Below are positions 7,991 through 16,406 of a DNA stretch of 34,839 nt, piece after piece. Position 1 is the first letter of the stretch. Each line of letters begins with the position of its first letter. Under the pieces are notes generated by a model, which made no database searches, was not told the origin of the DNA, and saw nothing but the letters and a program-made list of their open reading frames with translations. Origin of the DNA: Actinomycetota bacterium (GTDB lineage Bacteria; Actinomycetota; Actinomycetes; Nanopelagicales; Nanopelagicaceae); contig WLNK01000002.1 of the NCBI GenBank assembly GCA_009699795.1, positions 1 through 34,839 on the forward strand, given 5' to 3'. The translations under genes and the position numbers were made by a program.

Positions 7991-8098
7991 GTATTGCCTT
8001 TCCTCATCTTTTAGTCCCGGGACAGGGAAGCGGCCAGTTTAAAGGGGAATGCTTTAACGCCACAAGCCCAAACATGCGGGGCAAATATAAAGATTGGG
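7991..8098 (-). promoter_or_regulatory. livK leader: ribosome site and small stem-loop
   Basis: 108 bp lie between the regulator gene and livK. They hold the AGGAAAGG ribosome site at 8004-7997 and a 6-bp stem (TTAAAG/CTTTAA, 8057-8052 with 8044-8039) around a 7-base loop. A second, weaker GCCC/GGGC pair lies near 8064-8081. A TATATT near 8085-8090 could be a -10. No clear -35 box was found, so whether livK has its own promoter or is read from the regulator is undecided. Confidence 0.35.
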
Positions 8099-8680
8099 TT
8101 ACTTTCCCTCGGGAACAGCCTCGGGAGATATGACGGCCTGGGCGACTTCTTTCATAGTCAATCGGCGGTCCATAGCAGCTCTTTGAATCCAAGAAAAAGC
8201 TTCTGGCTCGGAAAGATTGAGCGCCTTCATAAGAATTCCTTTTGCGCGATCGATTAATTTACGTGTTTCAAGTCGTTCGTGTAAATCAGCAACTTCACTC
8301 GCAAGGCTAACCATTTGTGAATGCCTACTGATTGCAATTTCGATTGCGGGAACTAAATCTCCTATTGAAAATGGTTTGACGACATATGCCATGACGCCTG
8401 CATCACGTGCGCGCTCTACCAATTCCCGTTGACTAAAAGCAGTGAGCATCAATACGGGTGCGATAGAAATGATTTTTTCAGCAGCAGAAATGCCATCAAG
8501 AATTGGCATCTTCACATCGAGAATTGCAAGGTCAGGTTTGTGAAGTTCGGCCAATTCAATTGCTTGCGCACCGTCGGCGGCTTCTGCGACAACTTCATAT
8601 CCGGCTTCACGCAACATTTCAATTAAATCCATGCGGATGAGAGCTTCATCTTCGGCAACGAGAATGCGAATGTTAGACAT
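8099..8680 (-). CDS. pdtaR: REC-ANTAR response regulator (PdtaR type), RNA-binding antiterminator
   Basis: 193 aa. Residues 1-120 are a receiver domain with acidic pocket Glu10-Asp11, phospho-acceptor Asp55 (LAILDVKMP), Thr80 and Lys102 (YVVKPFS). Residues ~130-187 are an ANTAR domain (ERLETRKLIDRAKGILM, then AFSWIQRAAMDRR), which in this family binds paired RNA hairpins and prevents termination. It closely resembles mycobacterial PdtaR (Rv1626), the partner of the histidine kinase PdtaS; no kinase gene is in the window. The ATG lies one base past the 3' end of the tRNA gene at 8682-8754, so the only Shine-Dalgarno-like sequence (GAGG) is the tRNA acceptor strand itself. liv genes follow downstream, an arrangement I recall from other actinobacteria; regulation of livK by this protein is speculation. 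Confidence 0.9.
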   Translation of the reverse strand: MSNIRILVAEDEALIRMDLIEMLREAGYEVVAEAADGAQAIELAELHKPDLAILDVKMPILDGISAAEKIISIAPVLMLTAFSQRELVERARDAGVMAYVVKPFSIGDLVPAIEIAISRHSQMVSLASEVADLHERLETRKLIDRAKGILMKALNLSEPEAFSWIQRAAMDRRLTMKEVAQAVISPEAVPEGK

Positions 8681-8681
8681 G

Positions 8682-8754
8682 TGCCTCGAGTCGGATTCGA
8701 ACCGACACTATGCAGTGTTTGAGACTGCCCTCTCTACCGTTGGAGTACCGAGGC
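8682..8754 (-). tRNA. tRNA with Leu CAA anticodon and short variable loop
   Basis: A full cloverleaf is readable on the minus strand: 7-bp acceptor (GCCTCGG/TCGAGGC, last pair G-U), a 3-bp D stem (CTC/GAG, position 13-22 a C-A mismatch), a 5-bp anticodon stem GCAGT/ACTGC with loop CTCAAAC, a 5-base variable loop ATAGT, and a 5-bp T stem with loop TTCGAAT. The anticodon is CAA (reads UUG, Leu) and the discriminator base is A, as expected for Leu. CCA is not encoded. Bacterial tRNA-Leu normally carries a long variable arm; this one does not, so its charging identity is uncertain. Its 3' end is one base before the ATG of the ANTAR regulator. Confidence 0.88.
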
Positions 8755-8763
8755 GTAAGTGCA

Positions 8764-8769
8764 AGTCTA
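8764..8769 (-). promoter_or_regulatory. Putative -10 of the tRNA promoter
   Basis: TAGACT (TANNNT) ends nine bases before tRNA position 1, which would give a very short 5' extension. The -35 region is not convincing (TTTCGG, 17 bases further up). The same hexamer occurs at the expected place before hisD. Confidence 0.4.
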
Positions 8770-8818
8770 ACTGAAGAGAAAGAGAGCCGAAACTAAGAAG
8801 GTTACTTTGTGATGTTAG

Positions 8819-10261
8819 TTATGAGCGATAAGCGGGAGCAACGCCACCGACTGCATCGCCAACAACGTGCACGCGAAGTGCATTCGTTGATCCAGGAATT
8901 CCTGGAGGCGAACCTGCAACGATAATGACGCTATCGCCCTTGACCGCACGCTTTGAATCAAGCAACACAGCATCTACTTGCTTAACCATTTCATCAGTGT
9001 GGCTCACAACTGCGGTGATGAGCGGCTCAACTCCCCACGATAGAGCAAGGCGGTTATATGTTCCTTGATCAGGAGTCAGAGCAAGCATTGGAATTCCAGA
9101 ACGAAGACGTGACATGCGACGCGCTGAATCACCGCTTGTTGTGAAGGCCACTAAATACTTCGCGTTTAATATCTTTCCAATTTCAGTTGCAGCCTTTGTA
9201 ATTGCGCCGCCCTTAGTACGTGGCTGAGAAATCATTGGGCGGATACGATCGAGTCCGCCTTCTTCAGTTCTTGCAATGATGCGAGCCATTGTCTGCACCG
9301 CTTCAATTGCAAACTCTCCAACACTTGTCTCGCCAGAGAGCATGAGCGCATCTGCGCCATCTAGTACTGCGTTTGCACAGTCAGTTGCTTCGGCGCGGGT
9401 CGGGCGTGAATTTGTGATCATTGAATCGAGCATCTGTGTTGCAACGATGACTGGCTTTGCAGCATCACGAGCAAGTTCGATACAACGCTTTTGCACAAGC
9501 GGTACATCTTCAATCGGAAGTTCAACGCCAAGGTCCCCGCGAGCAACCATGATGCCATCAAATGCATCGACAATTCCTTGTAAGTTTTCTACAGCTTGTG
9601 GCTTTTCAATCTTGGCAATGACTGGAATTCGAATTCCTTCTTCATCCATAATGCGATGAACATCGGTAATGTCAGCTTCGCTTCGCACAAAAGAAAGCGC
9701 AATGAAATCTGCGCCAGCTTTTAGACCCCATCGAAGATCATCAATGTCTTTCTCCGAAAGGGCTGGGACAGAGACTGCCACTCCTGGCAAGTTGATTCCC
9801 TTGTTATTGCTAACAGCGCCCGGCTCAATAACTTTAGTAACAACATCGTTACCTTTTACTTCGGTTACTTCAACAGTGACTTTTCCATCATCGATAAGGA
9901 TGCGATCGCCTTTTTTGCAATCTCCAGGCAATCCCTTATACGTAGTTCCAACGCGATCTTTTGTTCCTTCGACTTCATCAGTTGTAATCGTGAAAATATC
10001 TCCACGAGATAAATCGTGTGGGCCATCCTTAAATCGCGCGAGACGGATCTTTGGTCCTTGAAGATCTACGAGAATTGCCACCGGTACGCCAGCAGCTTTT
10101 GCAGCACTTCGTACTCGGTCTAGCCGACCTTGATGTTCTTCATAAGAACCATGCGAGAGGTTAAGGCGCGCCATATTCATGCCAGCAGCGATGAGTTCCT
10201 TAACTTTCTCTGGAGACTCAACTGCAGGACCCATAGTGCAAACAATCTTGGCGCGACGCAT
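8819..10261 (-). CDS. pyk: Pyruvate kinase
   Basis: 480 aa, cytoplasmic; phosphoenolpyruvate + ADP to pyruvate + ATP, last step of glycolysis. Substrate and ion residues are in ARLNLSHG (31-38), the catalytic Lys (~217) in IAKIEKPQ, and metal ligands in DGIMVARGDLGVE and ATQMLDSM. The loop DLQGPKIR has Lys71 where K+-dependent enzymes have Glu (KGPEIR); from family knowledge this predicts a K+-independent enzyme. The C-terminal domain (~350-475) is the usual allosteric-site domain, so control by sugar phosphates or AMP is possible. Upstream of the ATG is TAAGGT, which can be read as a leaderless -10 (six-base spacing) or an AAGG ribosome site. It follows gltD by 44 bp and precedes the tRNA. 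Confidence 0.97.
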   Translation of the reverse strand: MRRAKIVCTMGPAVESPEKVKELIAAGMNMARLNLSHGSYEEHQGRLDRVRSAAKAAGVPVAILVDLQGPKIRLARFKDGPHDLSRGDIFTITTDEVEGTKDRVGTTYKGLPGDCKKGDRILIDDGKVTVEVTEVKGNDVVTKVIEPGAVSNNKGINLPGVAVSVPALSEKDIDDLRWGLKAGADFIALSFVRSEADITDVHRIMDEEGIRIPVIAKIEKPQAVENLQGIVDAFDGIMVARGDLGVELPIEDVPLVQKRCIELARDAAKPVIVATQMLDSMITNSRPTRAEATDCANAVLDGADALMLSGETSVGEFAIEAVQTMARIIARTEEGGLDRIRPMISQPRTKGGAITKAATEIGKILNAKYLVAFTTSGDSARRMSRLRSGIPMLALTPDQGTYNRLALSWGVEPLITAVVSHTDEMVKQVDAVLLDSKRAVKGDSVIIVAGSPPGIPGSTNALRVHVVGDAVGGVAPAYRS

Positions 10262-10267
10262 GTGTGT

Positions 10268-10273
10268 ACCTTA
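10268..10273 (-). promoter_or_regulatory. Candidate pyk -10 or ribosome site
   Basis: TAAGGT stands six bases before the pyk ATG inside an AT-rich 44-bp gap. It matches TANNNT with leaderless spacing, but its AAGG also matches a Shine-Dalgarno. Sequence alone does not separate the two readings. Confidence 0.3.
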
Positions 10274-10305
10274 TCTATTAATTACTATTTTTTATAATTC
10301 TGGAA

Positions 10306-11760
10306 TTAAACAGTCAGAGAACGTGTTGTGGGTTCGATTGGTGAAGGTAGTTGAGACTCCCCTTCTAGATAGGCATCAACTGCAGATGCTGCGCTTCGTC
10401 CCTCAGCAATAGCCCACACAATCAGTGACTGACCTCGACCAGCGTCTCCCGCAACATAAATTGATTCTTCGCTACTTTGAAATTTGTCATCTCTCTTAAT
10501 ATTTCCGCGATCATCGAGGGCAACTTCTAATTGATCGATGAGCGCAGACTTTTCTGGCCCAGTGAATCCCATTGCCAAAAATGCGAAATCCGCAGGAAGT
10601 TCGCGCTCTGTTCCTGGCACAGGTTGAAATTTTCCATCCGCAAACTTAGTTTCAACAATCTTAAGCGCCTTGAGGTTTCCATTTCCATCGCCGATAAATT
10701 CTTCTGTGCTTACAGAGAAGATTCGGTTATCTACTTCTTCATGAGCACTAGATACACGGAAGATCATTGGATAAGTAGGCCACGGTTGCGCAGATGGTCG
10801 CTCTTCTGTTGGGCGCGGCATAATTTCTAGTTGAGTAACACTTGCAGCGCCTTGGCGAATTGATGTTCCGAGACAGTCTGCTCCTGTATCTCCTCCACCG
10901 AGAATGACAACGTGCTTTCCGGCGACATTGATCGGAGGATTTTCTATTTCACCGAGGGCTTGCTTGTTACCCCAAGGCAAGAATTCCATCGCTTGGTAGA
11001 CGCCTTTGTTTTCACGACCCTTAATTGCTAGATCACGCCATTGTGTTGCACCAACAGCTAAAACGATCGCATCATATTTCTTGCGAAGATCTGCGCCAGT
11101 TATATCAACACCGATATTTATTCCTGGGCGAAAGCGTGTTCCCTCTTTTTCCATTTGTGCAAGGCGTCGATCAAGAATGTTCTTCTCCATTTTGAATTCT
11201 GGGATTCCGTAGCGAAGTAGGCCACCGATTTTTTCAGCTCGTTCGTAAACTACAACTGTGTGTCCGGCACGAGTTAATTGCTGCGCAGCTGCAAGGCCCG
11301 CTGGTCCTGAACCAATTACTGCAACCGTTTTTCCAGTGATGCGATCTGGAGGTAGCGGAATAACATCCCCATTACCAAAAGCTTCTTCAACGGTGCGAAG
11401 TTCGACCTGCTTAATAGTTACAGGATCAACATTGATTCCAACAACGCATGCGGTTTCGCAAGGTGCCGGACATAAACGACCCGTAAATTCTGGAAAGTTA
11501 TTTGTTGCATGAAGGCGATCTATCGCTTCCTTCTTATCTCCGCGCCACATGAGGTCATTCCACTCAGGGATGAGGTTTCCAAGTGGGCAGCCTGAATGAC
11601 AAAAAGGAATACCGCAATCCATACAACGACCAGCTTGCTTCTGCAGATGTTCGATGCTTTGTGGTTCGTAAACTTCATTCCAGTCGCGAATACGTACATC
11701 TACTGGTCTGCGCTTTGGAACCTCGCGGGGTGTAGTTAAAAATCCTCTTGGGTCAGCCAT
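10306..11760 (-). CDS. gltD: Glutamate synthase small (beta) subunit
   Basis: 484 aa from the ATG at 11760. It feeds NADPH electrons through FAD and Fe-S clusters to GltB. The N-terminus holds cluster cysteines CMDCGIPFCHSGC (46, 49, 54, 58) and CPAPCETAC. The FAD loop VIGSGPAGLAAA and the NADPH loop VILGGGDTGADC follow, and the C-terminal FAD segment YVAGDAGRGQSL is intact. A longer start at TTG 11769 is in frame but has no room for a ribosome site; the ATG has GGAGG (11774-11770) nine bases upstream, so I shortened the gene. It overlaps the gltB stop by eight bases, so the two subunits are probably translationally coupled. Confidence 0.97.
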   Translation of the reverse strand: MADPRGFLTTPREVPKRRPVDVRIRDWNEVYEPQSIEHLQKQAGRCMDCGIPFCHSGCPLGNLIPEWNDLMWRGDKKEAIDRLHATNNFPEFTGRLCPAPCETACVVGINVDPVTIKQVELRTVEEAFGNGDVIPLPPDRITGKTVAVIGSGPAGLAAAQQLTRAGHTVVVYERAEKIGGLLRYGIPEFKMEKNILDRRLAQMEKEGTRFRPGINIGVDITGADLRKKYDAIVLAVGATQWRDLAIKGRENKGVYQAMEFLPWGNKQALGEIENPPINVAGKHVVILGGGDTGADCLGTSIRQGAASVTQLEIMPRPTEERPSAQPWPTYPMIFRVSSAHEEVDNRIFSVSTEEFIGDGNGNLKALKIVETKFADGKFQPVPGTERELPADFAFLAMGFTGPEKSALIDQLEVALDDRGNIKRDDKFQSSEESIYVAGDAGRGQSLIVWAIAEGRSAASAVDAYLEGESQLPSPIEPTTRSLTV

Positions 11761-14700
11761 TTGCTGCAACCTCCATTACATATTTATCTATAGGTAATCC
11801 TTCACGGTTAGCCTTTTCTATTGCAGCCAATACGCGCGCATAGTCGCGAGGCATAACGAGTGAGATTCGGTTAATGGCTGTATTCCAATCCTTCAGAAGT
11901 GCGTCTGCAACTTCTGAACCAGTTTCAACATGGAATGCAGAAACTATTGAGCGAAGTGTTTCTTTCTGGTCTTCTGGAACCGCGATGATGTCGACAAGTT
12001 CGGAATTTACTAACGCTGGATCTAAGTCCAAAACAAATGCGCGTCCTCCAGACATTCCGGCGGCAAAGTTACGACCAGTGCGACCCAGAACAACGACGGT
12101 ACCGCCGGTCATGTATTCGCAACCGTGGTCGCCGACTCCTTCGACGACAGCAGTTGCGCCAGAGTTGCGAACGCAGAAACGCTCCCCCACTAGTCCGCGA
12201 ATATAAATTTGGCCTGATGTTGAACCGTATCCAATAACGTTTCCAGCGATGACGTTCTCTTCAGATTTAAATGTGGCCCGCTCATCTGGGCGAACGACCA
12301 CACGTCCGCCAGAAATACCTTTACCTACGTAGTCATTGCTATCACCATACAAGCGAATTGCAACGCCCTTTGGCAAGAATGCGCCAAGTGATTGGCCAGC
12401 AGAACCGTGAAGGGTTACATCAATAGTTCCTTCTGGCAGTCCATCTCCTCCGTAGCGACGCGTTACTTCAGCGCCAAGCATTGTTCCCACTGTTCGATTT
12501 ACATTTCGAACAGGAACATCAATTCGAACAGCCTCACCCTTTTCAAGTGCAGGGGCAGCAAGTTTGATTAGTTCATTATCCAATGCTGCGGCTAGCCCGT
12601 GATCTTGAGTTGTTGTATTAAGAAGTGGTGAATCAACATCAGGGCGCACTAGCAAAGGAGAAAGATCTAAACCGCTTGCCTTCCAATGGCTCACTGCATC
12701 TTTCGTGTCGAGAAATTCAACGTGTCCAATAGCTTCCTTAAGTGTTTTGAACCCAAGCTCGGCAAGAATTTCGCGAACTTCTTCGGCAATGTATTCGAAG
12801 AATGTTTCTACAAATTCAGGCTTGCCTGAGAAACGAGCACGCAACTCTGGGTTCTGCGTCGCCACTCCAACTGGGCATGTATCCAAATGGCAAACGCGCA
12901 TCATGATGCATCCAGAAACCACGAGTGGCGCTGTTGCAAAACCGTATTCTTCGGCACCAAGGAGCGCTGCAATTACAACGTCTCGACCAGTTTTTAGCTG
13001 ACCGTCTGTTTGAACAACAATTCGATCACGCAAATTATTAAGTAGAAGAGTTTGCTGTGTTTCAGCTAGACCAAGTTCCCATGGAGCACCAGCGTGCTTA
13101 AGAGAAGTAAGCGGTGATGCACCTGTTCCTCCATCGTGGCCTGAAATCAAAACCACATCAGCGTGGGCTTTACTTACGCCCGCTGCAACTGTTCCGACTC
13201 CAACTTCAGCAACAAGTTTGACGTGAATACGTGCATTCTTATTTGCATTCTTGAGGTCGTGAATCAATTGAGCAAGATCTTCAATGGAGTAAATGTCGTG
13301 ATGTGGTGGTGGAGAAATTAGTCCAACGCCAGGAGTTGAGTAGCGAACCTTTGCTACCCATGGATAAACCTTGTTACCGGGAAGCTGCCCGCCTTCACCC
13401 GGTTTTGCACCTTGGGCAATTTTGATCTGAATATCATCAGCGTTTACCAAATAGTTACTTGTTACACCAAAACGACCAGATGCAACTTGCTTGATAGCAC
13501 TTCGCTTGGAATCACCGTTTGCCATAGGTATAAATCGATCTGGGTCTTCGCCACCTTCGCCAGTGTTTGATTTTGCACCAAGTCGATTCATTGCAATTGC
13601 GAGTGTCTCGTGAACTTCTTGTGAAACAGATCCGTAGGACATTGCACCGGTAGAGAATCTCTTAACGATCTCTGAAATTGACTCAACTTCATCGATTGCA
13701 ATTGCAGGACGTGCACCTTCTTTAAACTTAAAGAGTCCTCGAAGAGTCATAAGCTCTTTACTCTGCTCATCTACCTTCTTTGTATAGCGTTTGAAAATGT
13801 CATAGCGCTTATTGCGAGTTGAATGTTGTAGAGCAAATACAGTCTCTGGATTGAAAAGGTGTGGCTCTCCATCACGGCGCCACTGATATTCGCCACCAAT
13901 AGGGAGTCTCTTTGTTCCAGGAACTTCTCCCCCGGGCGGATAAGCAATGTGATGACGCTTAATCGTTTCTTCGGCAATCACATCCATGCTGACTCCGCCA
14001 AGGCGTGAAGTAGTACCAACGAAATATTCATCAACAACTTCTTGCGACAAACCAATTGCTTCAAATACTTGAGCACCCGTGTATGAAGCGATCGTTGAGA
14101 TGCCCATCTTGGACATGACTTTGAGAACGCCTTTACCAAGACTCTTAATGACGTTGTAGACGGCTTTCTCTGGAGTAATTCCTGTAATAACTCCTTGCAG
14201 AACTAAATCTTCCGCGCTCTCCATAACGAGATATGGATTGACGGCGCCAGCTCCATAACCAATTAGTAGCGCGACGTGGTGAACTTCGCGAACATCTCCT
14301 GCTTCAACAACTAAACCAACTTTGGTGCGTGCTTTTTCACGAATGAGATGGTGGTGAACAGCTGCAGTAAGCAATAGTGATGGGATCGGACAATCTTCAG
14401 CATCGCCATCTCGGTCTGAAAGAACGATGATGCGAGCACCAGCAGCAATAGCTGTAGAAACTTCTTTCTTAATTTCCTCGAGTCGCAATTGAAGAGTATT
14501 TCCATCACCAGATACTGGGAAGAGTCCGCGAACTACGTAAGACTCAAGACCGGGAAAATCGCCGTCTGCATTTACGTTAACAATTTTCGCGAGTTCGTCA
14601 TTATCGATTACCGGGAATGGAAGTGAAATTTGCTGACAAGACTCAGGGCCTGGATCTAAAAGATTGTGCTCTGGGCCGATTGTGCTGCCAAGGCTTGTAA

Positions 14701-16270
14701 CTAACTCCTCGCGAATTGCATCAAGTGGCGGGTTGGTCACTTGCGCGAATAGCTGAGTGAAGTAATCAAATATCAGTCGCGGCTTATTTGAGAGCGCGGC
14801 TATTGGAGAGTCTGTGCCCATGGAACCAAGAGCTTCCATGCCGTTACGTGCCATTGGTGTAACAAGAATGCGCAGCTCTTCTTCTGTATATCCAAAAGCA
14901 CGCTGGCGACGCATAACTGAAGAGTGCGGGTAAACAATGTGCTCACGCGCTGGAAGTTCAGCTAATTTTTTTATTCCGCTCTTTAACCATTGTCCATAAG
15001 GGGCCGCATCGGCGAGCTGATCTTTAATCTCATCATCTTCAATAATGCGTCCAGCTTCAATGTCGACAAGGAACATTTTTCCTGGTTGTAGACGACCTTT
15101 GCGAACAACTTTGTTAGGTTCGAAATCAAGTACGCCAACTTCTGATGCAAGGACTACGAGTCCGTCTTCTGTTACCCAAAAACGTGATGGACGAAGACCA
15201 TTTCGATCAAGGACTGCACCAACTTGATGTCCATCTGTAAATGTCACACATGCAGGTCCATCCCATGGCTCCATAAGAGAGGAATGGAATGCATAGAAGT
15301 CGCGGCGTTTTTGCGACATCGTTGCGTGATTTTCCCAAGCTTCGGGAATCATCATAAGAATTGAATGTGGAAGTGAACGCCCCGCTAAGTAAAGAAGTTC
15401 GAGAACTTCATCAAAAGAAGCCGAATCGCTACCTGACATTTCTACGATTGGTGAAAGTCGACTCAAATCTCCAGGAAGTACATCGCTGGCAAGGAGCGAT
15501 TCGCGAGCACGCATCCAATTGCGGTTGCCTTTAACGGTATTAATTTCACCGTTGTGAGCAATAAATCGATATGGGTGGGCAAGTGGCCAAGAAGGAAAAG
15601 TATTCGTTGAAAATCTTGAGTGAACTAGCGCCAGTGGTGACACGACTCTCTCGTCGCTTAAATCTGGGAAAAATTCTTCAAGCTGCCCAGTTGTAAGCAT
15701 GCCTTTATAAACAATTGTTTGTGAAGACAGTGAAGGGAAATAAAGATCGAGTGTGTGCTCGGCACGTTTGCGTAAACAAAATGCCAAGCGATCAAGTGCG
15801 ATTCCGGATTCATCTTTTTTGCCCGCGAGGAAAAGTTGTTCAAACTCTGGCATAACAGAAAGTGCTGTTTTCCCAAGCGATGTGGAATTGATTGGGAGTT
15901 TGCGCCAACCTAATACTCTTAGGCCTTCCTCGGCTGCGAGTTTTTCGATTTCACCTTTTACATCAGCACCTTTTGCAATAAATGCAATTCCTGTTGCGTA
16001 GTGACCGGCTGCAGGTAATTCAAAAGAAACTTCCGCGCGATAAAAGGCATCAGGTACGCGAATGAGAATTCCTGCGCCATCTCCACTATCTGGTTCTGCA
16101 CCGGATGCACCGCGATGTTCGAGATTGCGAAGTGCGGTGAGGGCTTTTGAAACGATTTCGTGTGTTGCAACGCGGTTAAGAGTTGCAACCATCGCAACAC
16201 CACATGCATCGTGTTCGTTGGCAGGATCGTAAAGGCCCGTTGGAGCAGGGAAATTAGATTTAAGCGCCAT
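11753..16270 (-). CDS. gltB: Glutamate synthase large (alpha) subunit
   Basis: 1505 aa from the ATG at 16270 (an in-frame GTG at 16279 would add three residues). Makes two glutamates from glutamine and 2-oxoglutarate. A short propeptide ends at the catalytic Cys23 (HDACGVAM), which must become the N-terminus for glutaminase activity. Next come the class II amidotransferase domain (~23-430, with SRFSTNTFPSWPLAHPYR), a central domain, and the FMN/2-oxoglutarate synthase domain (~840-1220, with KPGEGGQLPG and SGHDGGTGASP). The 3Fe-4S ligands are CIMMRVCHLDTC (C-x5-C-x4-C, ~1120-1132). The C-terminal Gly-rich beta-helix (GGRVVV, GGTVVVLG) closes the protein. Full length. A short GAGG lies three bases before the ATG. 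Confidence 0.98.
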   Translation of the reverse strand: MALKSNFPAPTGLYDPANEHDACGVAMVATLNRVATHEIVSKALTALRNLEHRGASGAEPDSGDGAGILIRVPDAFYRAEVSFELPAAGHYATGIAFIAKGADVKGEIEKLAAEEGLRVLGWRKLPINSTSLGKTALSVMPEFEQLFLAGKKDESGIALDRLAFCLRKRAEHTLDLYFPSLSSQTIVYKGMLTTGQLEEFFPDLSDERVVSPLALVHSRFSTNTFPSWPLAHPYRFIAHNGEINTVKGNRNWMRARESLLASDVLPGDLSRLSPIVEMSGSDSASFDEVLELLYLAGRSLPHSILMMIPEAWENHATMSQKRRDFYAFHSSLMEPWDGPACVTFTDGHQVGAVLDRNGLRPSRFWVTEDGLVVLASEVGVLDFEPNKVVRKGRLQPGKMFLVDIEAGRIIEDDEIKDQLADAAPYGQWLKSGIKKLAELPAREHIVYPHSSVMRRQRAFGYTEEELRILVTPMARNGMEALGSMGTDSPIAALSNKPRLIFDYFTQLFAQVTNPPLDAIREELVTSLGSTIGPEHNLLDPGPESCQQISLPFPVIDNDELAKIVNVNADGDFPGLESYVVRGLFPVSGDGNTLQLRLEEIKKEVSTAIAAGARIIVLSDRDGDAEDCPIPSLLLTAAVHHHLIREKARTKVGLVVEAGDVREVHHVALLIGYGAGAVNPYLVMESAEDLVLQGVITGITPEKAVYNVIKSLGKGVLKVMSKMGISTIASYTGAQVFEAIGLSQEVVDEYFVGTTSRLGGVSMDVIAEETIKRHHIAYPPGGEVPGTKRLPIGGEYQWRRDGEPHLFNPETVFALQHSTRNKRYDIFKRYTKKVDEQSKELMTLRGLFKFKEGARPAIAIDEVESISEIVKRFSTGAMSYGSVSQEVHETLAIAMNRLGAKSNTGEGGEDPDRFIPMANGDSKRSAIKQVASGRFGVTSNYLVNADDIQIKIAQGAKPGEGGQLPGNKVYPWVAKVRYSTPGVGLISPPPHHDIYSIEDLAQLIHDLKNANKNARIHVKLVAEVGVGTVAAGVSKAHADVVLISGHDGGTGASPLTSLKHAGAPWELGLAETQQTLLLNNLRDRIVVQTDGQLKTGRDVVIAALLGAEEYGFATAPLVVSGCIMMRVCHLDTCPVGVATQNPELRARFSGKPEFVETFFEYIAEEVREILAELGFKTLKEAIGHVEFLDTKDAVSHWKASGLDLSPLLVRPDVDSPLLNTTTQDHGLAAALDNELIKLAAPALEKGEAVRIDVPVRNVNRTVGTMLGAEVTRRYGGDGLPEGTIDVTLHGSAGQSLGAFLPKGVAIRLYGDSNDYVGKGISGGRVVVRPDERATFKSEENVIAGNVIGYGSTSGQIYIRGLVGERFCVRNSGATAVVEGVGDHGCEYMTGGTVVVLGRTGRNFAAGMSGGRAFVLDLDPALVNSELVDIIAVPEDQKETLRSIVSAFHVETGSEVADALLKDWNTAINRISLVMPRDYARVLAAIEKANREGLPIDKYVMEVAANG

Positions 16271-16284
16271 GAGCCTCACACTTT

Positions 16285-16318
16285 CGTTGTCTTGTTCCTA
16301 CCTATATTTGGGACAACG
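16285..16318 (-). promoter_or_regulatory. gltB promoter candidate with inverted repeat
   Basis: Seven-base inverted arms CGTTGTC (16285-16291) and GACAACG (16312-16318) flank a 20-base centre. The centre contains TATAGG (minus strand, 16306-16301), a -10-like box 30 bases before the gltB ATG. A site covering the -10 and start point is where a repressor of a nitrogen-assimilation gene would sit. The regulator is unknown, and a -35 (TTGCCC with a 19-base spacer) is weak. Confidence 0.4.
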
Positions 16319-16406
16319 TTGGCCCGGGCAAGCAATAGCGAAAGGGTAGCAAGTACGGCAGGAAATGTGCAGCCCGATTGGGCGCTATATAAATAGAACG
16401 GCCGCG

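Noticed and set aside
7991..8098. Paired ANTAR-target hairpins in the livK leader
   Set aside because: Small stems exist but their loops do not show the A-x-x-G pattern of known ANTAR sites, so I do not claim a target.
9276..10061. Two long plus-strand frames opposite pyk
   Set aside because: They are rich in Ser/Thr/Pro/Arg with no recognisable domain, and lie opposite a full-length conserved gene; typical antisense shadows.
11761..11769. Longer gltD start at TTG 11769
   Set aside because: The GGAGG ribosome site directly abuts that codon; it is correctly spaced for the ATG at 11760.
16322..16329. GCCCGGGC palindrome upstream of gltB
   Set aside because: An 8-base GC palindrome alone is too short to assign a role.
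16371..16384. GCCC/GGGC hairpin after the VIT gene as a terminator
   Set aside because: The stem is only four pairs and is not followed by a U-run; outer positions mismatch.
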